Assembly (NCBI RefSeq): GCF_000304315.1
Contig: NC_018485.1
Span: forward strand, 528,501 to 592,500
Length of the DNA: 64,000 nt
Source of the DNA: Methylocystis sp. SC2
GTDB lineage: Bacteria > Pseudomonadota > Alphaproteobacteria > Rhizobiales > Beijerinckiaceae
Direction of reading: 5' to 3'
Below, in pieces: positions 26,135 to 33,733 of this stretch; positions within the stretch are counted from its first letter, which is position 1; each line of letters opens with the position of its first letter. A program made the position numbers and the translations under genes. Below the pieces are notes generated by a model. That model made no database searches and was not told the origin of the DNA. It saw only the letters and a list, made by a program, of their open reading frames with translations.

Positions 26135-26200
26135 ATGACCGCGCCGAAACTTCTGTCGATCGCCGGCTCCGACCCTTCGCAAAGCCTCACCTTGCGCTGA
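26135..26200 (+). pseudogene. Truncated 5' fragment of a thiD-like gene
   Basis: An ATG at 26135 opens a 21-codon frame whose first 15 residues read MTAPKLLSIAGSDPS, followed by QSLTLR and a stop. This matches the start of the intact thiD 0.9 kb downstream (KLLSIAGSDAS) in protein and largely in DNA, but the bases differ at several third positions. Homology ends after the SIAGSDPS motif, before GGAGVQAD. It looks like a decayed remnant, with the DUF4336 gene now lying between it and the intact copy. Confidence 0.6.
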
Positions 26201-26304
26201 TCGGCATTCGGTTCGAGCCGTGCAAGCGGCCGGGGCGGCGTCTTTGCGCCATGTTGAGCCGCTATCAGACATCGGGTTCGAAAACAGCGAACCGGAAGAC
26301 GCCA

Positions 26305-27018
26305 ATGGGTCTTGAGCAAATCGGCGACTCGCTCTGGCTCGCCGACGGCGACATTGTCGACTTCTTCAGCTTCCCCTACCCCACGCGCATGCTGATCGCG
26401 CGGTTCGCCGACAGCGCGCTTTGGGTATGGTCGCCGGTGAAACTTTCCGCCGAGTTGCGCGCCGAGGTCGATGCGCTAGGCCGAGTGGCGCATCTCGTCA
26501 GTCCCAACAAGCTCCACCATCTCTATCTTGGCGAGTGGAAGGAAGCCTATCCCAACGCGAAGCTCTGGGGGCCGCTTTCGACAATAAGGCGCCGTCCCGA
26601 ACTCGCCTTCGAACCCCCGCTTCAAGATTCGCCGCCGCCCGAGTGGGGCGACGCCATCGATCAGGCATGGTTTCGCGGCTCTGTCATTATGGATGAAATC
26701 GTCTTTTTTCATCGTCCGTCAGGCGTCGCGATTTTCGCCGATTTGATCGAAGCCTTCAGCGACCAATTCCTCTGCGCGCATTGGAGCGCTTGGCGGCGAT
26801 GGCTCGCGCGTCTCGACGGGATCACCCTCGCCGCTCCGCATGCGCCGCTCGAATGGCGTCTCTCTTTCCTCTGCCGCGGCCCGGCGCGCACCGCCCGCGA
26901 CAAAATCCTCGGCTGGCCGATCAAACAGGCGGTCATCGCGCATGGCGAGCGGCCGAGCGCCAACGCGAGTGAATTTGTGCGCGGCGCTTTGGCTTGGCTC
27001 GGCCCCGAGCGAAGGTGA
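26305..27018 (+). CDS. DUF4336 domain protein
   Basis: A 237-residue protein with the DUF4336 pattern: an N-terminal MGLEQIGDSLWLADGDIVDFFSFPYPTRM, then WVWSPVKLSAELRAEVDALG, HLVSPNKLHHLYLGEWKEAYPNAKLWGP and IVFFHRPSGVAIFADLIE. The family is related in fold to metallo-beta-lactamases, but with few of the metal ligands (HHLYLGEW, HRPS). Function unknown. The ATG at 26305 has GGAAG upstream. The open frame reaches further upstream, but that extension covers the thiD remnant in another frame and is not credible. Confidence 0.82.
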   Translation: MGLEQIGDSLWLADGDIVDFFSFPYPTRMLIARFADSALWVWSPVKLSAELRAEVDALGRVAHLVSPNKLHHLYLGEWKEAYPNAKLWGPLSTIRRRPELAFEPPLQDSPPPEWGDAIDQAWFRGSVIMDEIVFFHRPSGVAIFADLIEAFSDQFLCAHWSAWRRWLARLDGITLAAPHAPLEWRLSFLCRGPARTARDKILGWPIKQAVIAHGERPSANASEFVRGALAWLGPERR

Positions 27019-27050
27019 CGGCGCCTGTCGCGCCGCGCTAATCTGCTGGG

Positions 27051-27854
27051 ATGGCGCATATCCAGAAACTGCTCTCCATCGCCGGCTCCGACGCCTCCGG
27101 CGGCGCGGGCGTGCAGGCGGACCTGAAAACCTTCTCGGCCTTCGGCTGCTACGGCATGGCGGCGATCACGGCGCTGACCGCGCAGAACACGCAGGGCGTG
27201 ACCGCCGCCTACCCCGTCGCGCCAGAGATTGTGGCGGCGCAGATCGAAGCGGTGCTGTCGGACATCCCCCCCGACGCGATCAAGATTGGCATGCTGGCGA
27301 CGCCGGATATCGCTCTGGCCGTCGCCACAGCGCTGGCGCGCCACGGCGGGCGCAACGTCGTGCTCGACCCAGTCTTAGTTCCGACGCAGGGCGTCAGCCT
27401 CGCCTCGGCCGGGCTGGAGGCTGCGCTGGTCTCGAGCCTCCCGCCCTTGGCGCGGCTCGTAACGCCCAACCTCCATGAGGCGAGCGTGCTGACGCAAACG
27501 CCCCGCGCCACCAGCGCCGAGGAGATGGCGGCGCAGGGGCGGCTCCTCTGCGCAGCCGGCGCCCACGCGGTGCTGGTCAAGGGCGGCGACCTCGAGGGCG
27601 AACCTGTCGACGTGCTCGTAGAGGGCGGCGAGACTCGCGTCTTTTGCGGCCGCCGCATCGCGACGCGGCATACGCATGGAACCGGTTGCGCCCTGTCCTC
27701 GGCCATCGCCTGCGAACTCGCCAAGGGCGCGCCGCTCATCGACGCGATCGCGACGGCGAAAGCCTGGTCGGAGGGGGCGCTCGAAGCGGCGGACAGTCTG
27801 CGGCTTAGCGACGGCCGCGGCCCGCCGCATCACTTCTATGCGCTCTGGCGCTAA
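27051..27854 (+). CDS. thiD: Hydroxymethylpyrimidine/phosphomethylpyrimidine kinase ThiD
   Basis: Thiamine synthesis kinase that phosphorylates HMP and HMP-P. 267 residues of the ribokinase fold. Visible motifs are LLSIAGSDASGGAGVQADLKTFSAFGCYGMAAITALTAQNT at the N-terminus, IKIGMLA, VLDPVLVPTQG, LVTPNLHEA, VLVKGGD, and the C-terminal anion hole and base HTHGTGCALSSAIACELA. No other thi gene is near, and I see no TPP riboswitch in the short upstream gap. A broken copy of its first codons lies at 26135. Confidence 0.95.
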   Translation: MAHIQKLLSIAGSDASGGAGVQADLKTFSAFGCYGMAAITALTAQNTQGVTAAYPVAPEIVAAQIEAVLSDIPPDAIKIGMLATPDIALAVATALARHGGRNVVLDPVLVPTQGVSLASAGLEAALVSSLPPLARLVTPNLHEASVLTQTPRATSAEEMAAQGRLLCAAGAHAVLVKGGDLEGEPVDVLVEGGETRVFCGRRIATRHTHGTGCALSSAIACELAKGAPLIDAIATAKAWSEGALEAADSLRLSDGRGPPHHFYALWR

Positions 27855-27856
27855 CC

Positions 27857-27940
27857 CCCTCCCCAGCCCTCCCCCGCTTCGCGGGAGAGGGGGAAGGTTG
27901 CGCCCTTCCGCGACGCGCGCGAAGCGCCGGAAGGGGGCAC
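27857..27940. repeat. GC-rich palindromic repeat between convergent genes
   Basis: Inverted repeats (CCTCCCCC/GGGAGAGGGGG and CGCGCGAAGCGC type stems with CCTTCCG/CGGAAGG arms) fill the gap between thiD and yqeY. It resembles the elements at 1269 and 28479. Between two stops it may act as a bidirectional terminator. Confidence 0.5.
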
Positions 27941-27957
27941 ATGCGAGTCGGTCGCCT

Positions 27958-28407
27958 CTAGCCCGACAGCGCCGCCTTCACCGCCGCGCTCGCCTTACCG
28001 AAATCCATCCGTCCCGTATATTTCGCCTTGAGCGCCGCGACGACCTTGCCCATGTCCTTGATCGACGTCGCGCCGGTCTCGGCGATCGCCGCCTTCACCG
28101 CCTCGGCCACCTCCGCCTCGGAGAGCTGCTGCGGCAAATAGGCGGAAATGATCGCGATCTCGCCGCGCTCCTTGCCCGCGAGGTCCTCGCGCCCTGCTTT
28201 TTCGTAGATGTCCAGAGACTCCTGCCGGCTTTTGATCATTTTCTGGAGCAGCGCGAGCTCGTCATCCTCGCTGAGCGTCTTGCCGGCGCCGCGCGCCTCA
28301 ATGTCCTTGTCCTTCAGCGCGGCGTTGATGAGCCGCAGCGCGTCGACCTTGGCGCGCTCGCCCGCCTTCATCGCCGCCTTGAGGTCCGCCGCTATCTTCT
28401 CGCGCAT
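27958..28407 (-). CDS. GatB/YqeY domain protein
   Basis: A 149-residue helical protein homologous to the tail domain of GatB, the tRNA-dependent amidotransferase subunit. It starts MREKIAADLKAAMKAGERAKVDALRLINAALKDKDIEARG and ends AVVAALKAKYTGRMDFGKASAAVKAALSG, both typical of YqeY. It may bind tRNA, but its role is not established. It lies divergent from carA, a common arrangement in alphaproteobacteria. Confidence 0.93.
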   Translation of the reverse strand: MREKIAADLKAAMKAGERAKVDALRLINAALKDKDIEARGAGKTLSEDDELALLQKMIKSRQESLDIYEKAGREDLAGKERGEIAIISAYLPQQLSEAEVAEAVKAAIAETGATSIKDMGKVVAALKAKYTGRMDFGKASAAVKAALSG

Positions 28408-28478
28408 GTTGTGTCCTTGGGGTTCCCTTTTCGAGCCGAAATCGTCTAAGTATCGGCATCAATCGACGCAGCGCGCTC

Positions 28479-28566
28479 TCACCCTCCCCTTGAGGGGGAG
28501 TGTCGAGCCGCGCAAGCGGCTCGGGGTGGGGTGAGCGTCACCCCCTTCCCCTCAAGGGGGAGGTAA
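28479..28566. repeat. GC-rich palindromic repeat upstream of carA
   Basis: Nested inverted repeats lie in the 199-base divergent gap between yqeY and carA: CTCCCCTTGAGGGGGAG, GAGCCGCGCAAGCGGCTC and CCCCTCAAGGGG-type stems. It is related in style to the repeats at 1269 and 27857. Promoters for both genes should also lie in this gap, but I cannot place them. Confidence 0.55.
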
Positions 28567-28606
28567 GCGCGCGTCCGCGACATAAGCGACCGGGCATAGA
28601 ACGGAC

Positions 28607-29797
28607 ATGACCCTCAATCAAGACAATGGCTGGAAGAAACCCGTCCACACCGGCGTGCTGATCCTCGCCAGCGGCGAAGTGATCGAAGGCTATGGGCTTG
28701 GCGCCGTCGGCGAGGCGGTCGGCGAAGTCTGCTTCAACACCGCCATGACCGGCTATCAGGAAATCCTCACCGACCCGTCCTACGCCGCGCAGATCGTCAC
28801 CTTCACCTTTCCGCACATCGGCAATGTCGGGACGAATGACGAGGACGTCGAGACCGTCGATCTCGACAAGAGCGCCGGCGCGGTCGGCGCCATCTTCGGC
28901 GCGCCCTGCACCGACCCATCCAATTTTCGCGCCGAGAAGCCGCTCGAGGATTGGCTCGCCGCGCGCGGCATTGTCGGCATGTGCGGCATCGACACCCGCG
29001 CGCTGACGACGCTCATTCGCGAGCGGGGCATGCAGAACGCCGTCATCGCCCATGCGCCGGACGGCCATTTCGACATCGCCGCGCTGAAAGCCAAGGCGGC
29101 CGCCTGGCCGGGCATCGACGGCATGGACCTTGTGCCGAGCGTCGGCTCGAAGGAGCGCTATGACTGGCGCGAGACGATCTGGCGGCTCGGCGGCGGCTAT
29201 GGCGCGCGCAATGGCGCGCCCAAGTTTCGCGTGGTCGCGATCGACTATGGCGTGAAGCGCAACATCCTGCGGATTCTCGCCGAACAGGAGTGCGAAGTGG
29301 TGGTCGCGCCGGCGACCGCGACGAGCGCGGAGATATTGGCGCTGAACCCCGACGGCGTGTTTCTCTCAAACGGCCCCGGCGATCCGGCCGAGACCGGCAA
29401 ATACGCCGCGCCGGTGATCCGTGATCTGCTCGAAGCGAAGGTGCCGACTTTCGGCATTTGCCTCGGCCACCAGATGATGGCGCTCGCGGTCGGCGCGAAA
29501 ACCAAGAAAATGCCGCAGGGCCATCACGGCGCCAATCACCCGGTCAAGGATTTCACCACGGGGAAGGTCGAGATCGTCTCGATGAACCACGGCTTCGCGG
29601 TCGATCGCGACAGCCTGCCGGCAAACGCCGTCGAGACCCATCGTTCGCTTTTCGATGGGTCCAATTGCGGGATCGCGCTCACCGACCGGCCGGCCTTTTC
29701 GGTGCAGCACCATCCCGAAGCCTCGCCCGGCCCGCAGGACAGCCATTATCTTTTCCGCCGCTTCGTCGCGATGATGGAGAAGGCGCGGGCGGCCTAA
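28607..29797 (+). CDS. carA: Carbamoyl-phosphate synthase small subunit CarA
   Basis: Glutaminase subunit supplying ammonia to CarB for arginine and pyrimidine synthesis. 396 residues. The N-terminal CPSase_sm_chain domain has GEVCFNTAMTGYQEILTDPSYA and GMCGIDTRALT. The class I amidotransferase domain has LSNGPGDP, the nucleophile in FGICLGHQ, and HPEASPGPQD. Its stop overlaps by three bases the stop of the convergent lipoprotein gene. carB is not in the window. Confidence 0.97.
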   Translation: MTLNQDNGWKKPVHTGVLILASGEVIEGYGLGAVGEAVGEVCFNTAMTGYQEILTDPSYAAQIVTFTFPHIGNVGTNDEDVETVDLDKSAGAVGAIFGAPCTDPSNFRAEKPLEDWLAARGIVGMCGIDTRALTTLIRERGMQNAVIAHAPDGHFDIAALKAKAAAWPGIDGMDLVPSVGSKERYDWRETIWRLGGGYGARNGAPKFRVVAIDYGVKRNILRILAEQECEVVVAPATATSAEILALNPDGVFLSNGPGDPAETGKYAAPVIRDLLEAKVPTFGICLGHQMMALAVGAKTKKMPQGHHGANHPVKDFTTGKVEIVSMNHGFAVDRDSLPANAVETHRSLFDGSNCGIALTDRPAFSVQHHPEASPGPQDSHYLFRRFVAMMEKARAA

Positions 29798-30456
29798 CGG
29801 GCAACGCCAGTCGCCGACTCGGCCCGATCGGCGAACTTCTCACAGGGCGGCACTAGCTCATCGAGCGACTTTTCCTTCGTGGGCGCCTCGCGCATATCGA
29901 TATCCTTGACCACCGTGAGATAGGCGCCGGACGGCTGCGTGCGCAAATAGGTCGTCAGCAGCAGCGGCCCTCGAGGGAAGTCGCCGCGCCGGCAGGCGTC
30001 GGCGCTCACGTTAAACGAGCCATGCGTCTTTCCGGGATTGCGCGCCTTCTCTTCGAGAAATTCCTTCTGCCTTGCGCGGATCGCGGCATAATCGGCCGGG
30101 TCGATGCGATAGGCGAAAATGCGCGTTCCGGCCTTCTTCTCGCCGGCGAGCGGCGCGACGTCGTCGGGCGCGGTCGTGTCCTTGAGCGCCAGCTTCAGCT
30201 CATGTTTGGCGTTTTCCTCGCCATCGCGCCACCAGCCGATTTTTAGAGTCACGCCGCCCTTTTGCGGCTCGAATGTTTCGGGCAGGCGCACCGCCGCGCG
30301 CAGCACGGCCGGATCGAAGGCGGCCGCGTCGAAATTGCGCAGCGCCCAGATGGTCGAAACCGGCACATGGCTGCAGGCGGCAAGCGACGCAGCAAGCGAC
30401 GCAGCAAGCGACATGGCCAGCGCCGGGGCGGATAGACGACAGAGAATGGACGGCAT
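29794..30456 (-). CDS. Predicted lipoprotein of unknown function
   Basis: A 220-residue exported protein. The signal peptide MPSILCRLSAPALAMSLAASLAASLAAC ends in a lipobox with a tandemly repeated LAAS unit. The mature part is mostly beta with a conserved-looking GGVTLKIGWWRDGEENAKHELKL and a SADACRRGDFPRGPLLLTTYLRT segment. No family recognised. GAGG precedes the ATG at 30456 at good spacing, so I prefer it to the ATG four codons upstream. It is divergent from the DUF2975/HTH pair. Confidence 0.75.
   Translation of the reverse strand: MPSILCRLSAPALAMSLAASLAASLAACSHVPVSTIWALRNFDAAAFDPAVLRAAVRLPETFEPQKGGVTLKIGWWRDGEENAKHELKLALKDTTAPDDVAPLAGEKKAGTRIFAYRIDPADYAAIRARQKEFLEEKARNPGKTHGSFNVSADACRRGDFPRGPLLLTTYLRTQPSGAYLTVVKDIDMREAPTKEKSLDELVPPCEKFADRAESATGVAR
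30378..30416. repeat. 12-base tandem repeat in a signal peptide
   Basis: Three copies of a 12-base unit (GCAAGCGACGCA on the plus strand) lie within the lipoprotein signal sequence and encode the repeated LAAS residues. The unit is a multiple of three, so copy changes would lengthen or shorten the hydrophobic core without a frameshift. Confidence 0.7.
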
Positions 30457-30482
30457 GGAAAGCCTCATGTCGAGTTATGATT

Positions 30483-30503
30483 TTTTAATGTTTGACATTA
30501 AAA
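30483..30503. promoter_or_regulatory. Operator palindrome upstream of DUF2975/HTH genes
   Basis: A perfect inverted repeat with 9-base arms TTTTAATGT and ACATTAAAA and a TTG spacer. A TTGACA hexamer lies inside it (30492-30497), so a bound repressor would cover a -35 element. It sits in the divergent gap between the lipoprotein and DUF2975 genes and could control both. Confidence 0.65.
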
Positions 30504-30541
30504 TTTTATCGTGTCAACGTAAGCGACACAAGGAGACCGCC

Positions 30542-31111
30542 ATGACCGACTTCCCTGCCCTTTGCTTTGAGGACCGCCGACTTGACTCGCTACGCCGCCG
30601 CATCGGCTGGCTCTGCCAGACGCTGCGCGTCGCGCTGGTCGCCTATTGCGTCTGGATGTTGGTTTCGATCGCGACGTTCTGGAGCGACGAGGCCAAGATC
30701 GTCTCGCGCTTTGCGGCGCTCAGGGTCGATGTCGAAGGCCTGTCCGCCTATCAGCGCCTCGCGGCCTTCGGCCTCAGCTTCGCGATCTGGGTTTTACTCG
30801 TTCTCGCCTGCTACGCCGGCTGGAGACTGTTCTCAGCCTATCTCGAGGGGCGCATCTTCACCGTCGACGCCGCCGGATGGCTGCGCGCGCTTGCGCTAAT
30901 GGGCCTCGGCGCCGCGCTTGTCGATATCGCCGCAAGGCCGCTGACATCGCTGATCCTTACGGCGCATAAGCCGGCCGGCGGGCATTTTGTGTCCATCTAC
31001 TTTCGATCCGAAGATCTTTCGACGCTGATGCTGCTCGCGACGCTTCTCGCGCTCGCCCATATCCAGAAGACGGCGGCCGACATCGCCGACGAACATGCGC
31101 AGATCGTCTGA
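30542..31111 (+). CDS. DUF2975 membrane protein
   Basis: A 189-residue protein with four membrane helices (about residues 25-45, 75-95, 110-130, 155-175). The layout and the adjacent small Xre-type regulator match the DUF2975/YozG pair found in many bacteria. Function unknown. AAGGAGA precedes the ATG. Its stop overlaps the HTH gene start by one base (TGATG), so translation is coupled. Confidence 0.88.
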   Translation: MTDFPALCFEDRRLDSLRRRIGWLCQTLRVALVAYCVWMLVSIATFWSDEAKIVSRFAALRVDVEGLSAYQRLAAFGLSFAIWVLLVLACYAGWRLFSAYLEGRIFTVDAAGWLRALALMGLGAALVDIAARPLTSLILTAHKPAGGHFVSIYFRSEDLSTLMLLATLLALAHIQKTAADIADEHAQIV

Positions 31112-31329
31112 TGCCGATCATCGTCAACCTCGACGTGATGCTGGCGAAGCGCAAGATGCGCTCGCGCGATCTCGCGCAACAGATCGGCATCGCCGAGCAG
31201 AATGTGAGCCTGCTGAAGTCGGGCAAGGTGAAGGGCGTGCGCTTCGACACGCTCGAAAAAATCTGCGACATTCTGCAATGTCAGCCGGGCGACATTCTCG
31301 AATATCGGCCGGACGGCGAATCCGCGTGA
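31111..31329 (+). CDS. Small Cro/CI-type regulator (YozG-like)
   Basis: A 72-residue single-domain helix-turn-helix protein: LAKRKMRSRDLAQQIGIAEQNVSLLKSGKVKGVRFDTLEKICDILQCQPGDILEY. It is the usual partner of DUF2975 proteins and probably represses the operon through the palindrome at 30483-30503. Confidence 0.93.
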   Translation: MPIIVNLDVMLAKRKMRSRDLAQQIGIAEQNVSLLKSGKVKGVRFDTLEKICDILQCQPGDILEYRPDGESA

Positions 31330-31344
31330 CGAGGCGCGACAGGC

Positions 31345-32217
31345 ATGCCGCATATCATGGCGAAGGCTTGGGGCGTCGGGCTGGCGTGCATCGCAGCCGC
31401 CATGTTGGCGCTGGCGCTGCGGCCGGACCTTCGTCTCGCCGCGCGCGCCGCCTGGAACGATCCGCGCCTGCTTCGCGCTCTCGCCGACGACGCGCGCATC
31501 CATTACGAGCCCGAGGCGCTCGCCTGCGCCGAGGCCGTGGCCGAAATCACGCCGCGCGCCGTCGCGCAAATCGAGTCGGCGCACGGACGCCCCTTTGCGC
31601 AGCCGCCGGCGGTCGGCGTCTACGCGTCCTATGAAAATTACGCGCGCGCCAACGCCATGGGCGATCCCGGCATCGCCGCCGTGACGCGCGCCGGCGCCGC
31701 GCTGTTGTCGCCGACGCTGTGCGGCGCCGAGCGCAAACGCCTCGAAGGCGTCCTCACGCATGAATTGTCGCATGTGCATCTTTCGGGCTGGCGCCCGCTT
31801 GGCGCGCCGCGCCCGCCGCAATGGTTCACCGAAGGGCTCGCGGTGATGGCGTCGAACGGCGGCGGCGCCGAGGGCGTCAGCGAGGAGGACGCCGCGCGGG
31901 CGATCCGCGACGGCTACCGGGTCGTGCTCGACGGAAGGCGATGGATCGATTTTGCGGGGCTCGGCTTTGAGCGCGACCCGCCGCGCGATCCGGCGAAGGA
32001 CGCGCTCACCCAGCGCCAGCGGCTCGCCTATCGGCAGGCGGGCATGTTCGTCGGCTGGCTGCGCCTGCGCGACGAGACGGCGTTTATGCAGCTTCTTCGC
32101 GCGCTCGAAGCGGGCAGGCCTTTCGAAGGCGCGTTCCAATCGGCCTTTGGCGAAAGCGCGCCGTCACTTTGGCACCGCTTCGTTTCGTCGTTTCGGCGAA
32201 ACGACGCTGACGGCTAA
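31345..32217 (+). CDS. Membrane-anchored gluzincin-type peptidase (peptidase MA-like)
   Basis: A 290-residue protein. An N-terminal hydrophobic segment (residues ~8-25) looks like an uncleaved anchor or signal. The zinc motif is in LTHELSHVHL (HExxH), and the third ligand is probably the Glu of WFTEGLAVMAS about 30 residues later, the gluzincin layout seen in peptidase MA/M1-type enzymes. The region before the motif (VGVYASYENYARANAMG) is also typical. Substrate unknown; the catalytic domain should face the periplasm. It follows the HTH gene by 15 bases and may share its transcript. Confidence 0.75.
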   Translation: MPHIMAKAWGVGLACIAAAMLALALRPDLRLAARAAWNDPRLLRALADDARIHYEPEALACAEAVAEITPRAVAQIESAHGRPFAQPPAVGVYASYENYARANAMGDPGIAAVTRAGAALLSPTLCGAERKRLEGVLTHELSHVHLSGWRPLGAPRPPQWFTEGLAVMASNGGGAEGVSEEDAARAIRDGYRVVLDGRRWIDFAGLGFERDPPRDPAKDALTQRQRLAYRQAGMFVGWLRLRDETAFMQLLRALEAGRPFEGAFQSAFGESAPSLWHRFVSSFRRNDADG

Positions 32218-32531
32218 TCCTCAAACGCCTCACGAAGGCCCGCGAGAACGGCCGCGAGCGTAGCCTGTGACGCTTTGCCCAAGCGCTCGACGAGCCGCTG
32301 CTTGTCGATTGCGCGAATTTGATCAAGCAGCACGAGCCCGCGCTTGCCCTTGAACGTCAGCGCGACGCGAAAGCCGGCGGGGCGGCTTCCCGTCGTCAGC
32401 GGCGCAACGATCGCCGTGCGCAAATGATCATGCATTTCCGGCGGCGAAACGATCAGGCATGGCCGCGTCTTCTGAATTTCGCTGCCGACCGTCGGATCGA
32501 GCGCAGCGAGCCAGATTTCGCCGCGCTTCAC
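32214..32531 (-). CDS. MazF/PemK-type mRNA interferase toxin
   Basis: A 105-residue toxin of the MazF family, predicted to cleave RNA. The GTG start overlaps the antitoxin stop as GTGA and gives VKRGEIWLAALDPTVGSE, the family's N-terminus. The catalytic region follows: KTRPCLIVSPPEMHD, then TAIVAPLTTGSR and VLLDQIRAIDKQRLVERLG. The order antitoxin-toxin with overlap is standard. Its stop overlaps the convergent peptidase gene by a few bases. Confidence 0.92.
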   Translation of the reverse strand: MKRGEIWLAALDPTVGSEIQKTRPCLIVSPPEMHDHLRTAIVAPLTTGSRPAGFRVALTFKGKRGLVLLDQIRAIDKQRLVERLGKASQATLAAVLAGLREAFED

Positions 32532-32782
32532 CACGTTAGTTTTTCGTCGCCTTCGTTGCCAAACTCCGGCCATAGAAGCGCGTCGTCGCCATGCTCGGCG
32601 ATACGGCGGGCGTCATCGCCCCAACCCTCGCGAACGCGCTTCTTGAGCGGCGTGACGACAAGACGGCCTTTCTCGACAGTCAATTCGACGTCGTCGTCGA
32701 CATCCGCCCCAATTTCGGCGAGGAACGGCTTGGGGATAATCAAACCAGTAGAGTTTCCCATTTTTCGAAACGCGCTACGCAT
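32528..32782 (-). CDS. MazE/AbrB-type antitoxin
   Basis: An 84-residue antitoxin with an N-terminal SpoVT/AbrB swapped-hairpin domain (FRKMGNSTGLIIPKPFLAEIGADVDDDVELTVEKGRLVVTPL) and an acidic C-terminal tail (GDDARRIAEHGDDALLWPEFGNEGDE) for toxin binding. I prefer the ATG at 32782, with GGGG upstream; a GTG four codons earlier is also open. It should repress its own promoter through the adjacent palindrome. Confidence 0.92.
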   Translation of the reverse strand: MRSAFRKMGNSTGLIIPKPFLAEIGADVDDDVELTVEKGRLVVTPLKKRVREGWGDDARRIAEHGDDALLWPEFGNEGDEKLTW

Positions 32783-32793
32783 GGCACACCCCA

Positions 32794-32820
32794 CGATGTT
32801 ATAACTTAGTTATAACATCG
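32794..32820. promoter_or_regulatory. Long palindrome upstream of the mazEF-type pair
   Basis: A perfect inverted repeat with 12-base arms, CGATGTTATAAC and GTTATAACATCG, and a TTA spacer. It lies 11 bases from the antitoxin start codon and is the expected autoregulatory operator. Each half contains GTTATAAC. The outer half also resembles the Zur-type box at 39906. Confidence 0.75.
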
Positions 32821-32840
32821 ATGGTTGGAGTCGCAACCGC

Positions 32841-33593
32841 TTACTTCAAAAACACATAGATATCGACGTCGACCGTCGCGTCGTCGCCCTTAAAGTCGGT
32901 GAGATATTCCTCGAGGATGAGATCCTTCGTATCGAGCCCCTTCTCGTCGAGATAGGCGGCGATCGCCTCATAGGTGGCCTCGATCTCGTCATAGGCGCCG
33001 CGATGCTGGAATTTGAGCGCCTTTCCGGCTGGCGACGCGCCGATGCTGACGCCCTCAGGCAGCTTGGGCTTGCCTTCGGGCGCCGCCGCGAGCGGAACCA
33101 TCGCCTCGAAGGCGAAGCCGGCGTCGTCGGTCTTGGTGAAAACGGCGATCGGCCGGCCGTTGACGGCAAACCCGGACGCTGTGACGGCGCCCTCGAGCTT
33201 GCCGAGCGCCTCGCTGATCGTCTTCGCCGCGTCCTCCCACTTGCCCTGCCCTTTGACGACGGCGGCGGGCCGGGCCTCGACGGCGACGGTCTGGCTCATC
33301 ATGGCCTGCGTCGCTTCGTCATGGGCGGTGGGGGGGGCCGCGTCGCCCGGCTTTGCGTCTTCCGGCTTCACATCGCCAGGCTTGGCGTCGCTCGTCTCGT
33401 TGGATTTCGTCTCTGGCGCCGCATTTGGGGCGGGCTGTTGCGGCGCGGCGGATTTTTCCGCCTCCTTAACGCCGGCGACCGGAACCAGCGACCGTTCGGA
33501 GTAGATCGCCGCCCCGGCGATAAGAACTGTGAAGATCGCCAGAGCGCGCCAATAGCGTCGCAGGCTGTCCAGTAAGCCCGGTTCTTCTTCCAT
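32841..33593 (-). CDS. Membrane-anchored GyrI-like (effector-binding fold) protein
   Basis: A 250-residue protein. One N-terminal membrane helix (~17-32, ALAIFTVLIAGAAIY) is followed by a long disordered linker rich in Pro, Ala and acidic residues (KPGDVKPEDAKPGD). The C-terminal ~150 residues resemble the GyrI/AraC effector-binding fold (VNGRPIAVFTKTDDAGFAFEAMVPL, HRGAYDEIEATYEAIAAYLDEKGLD, LEEYLTDFKGDDATVDVDIYVFLK). It may bind a small molecule on the outer face of the inner membrane. Function unknown. Confidence 0.78.
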   Translation of the reverse strand: MEEEPGLLDSLRRYWRALAIFTVLIAGAAIYSERSLVPVAGVKEAEKSAAPQQPAPNAAPETKSNETSDAKPGDVKPEDAKPGDAAPPTAHDEATQAMMSQTVAVEARPAAVVKGQGKWEDAAKTISEALGKLEGAVTASGFAVNGRPIAVFTKTDDAGFAFEAMVPLAAAPEGKPKLPEGVSIGASPAGKALKFQHRGAYDEIEATYEAIAAYLDEKGLDTKDLILEEYLTDFKGDDATVDVDIYVFLK

Positions 33594-33733
33594 CGTCGAG
33601 CGTCCCTAAACGGCCATCATGGCCTTTTCGCGCGCACATGCGACGCGCGTTCGGCGGGAGCCGCAGTGGCGCTTCGGCGCAGCCTTCTCTATATACGAGC
33701 GCGTCTCCCGGAGAATAGGCGAAAAGCTGCCCC

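Noticed and set aside
27019..27050. Possible TPP riboswitch before thiD
   Set aside because: The gap is only 32 bases, too short, and has no THI-box sequence.
32794..32820. Zur box before the mazEF-type genes
   Set aside because: The half-sites are similar, but the spacing (seven bases between TATA halves, against one at the zinc operon) fits an antitoxin operator better. Retained only as a low-interest finding.
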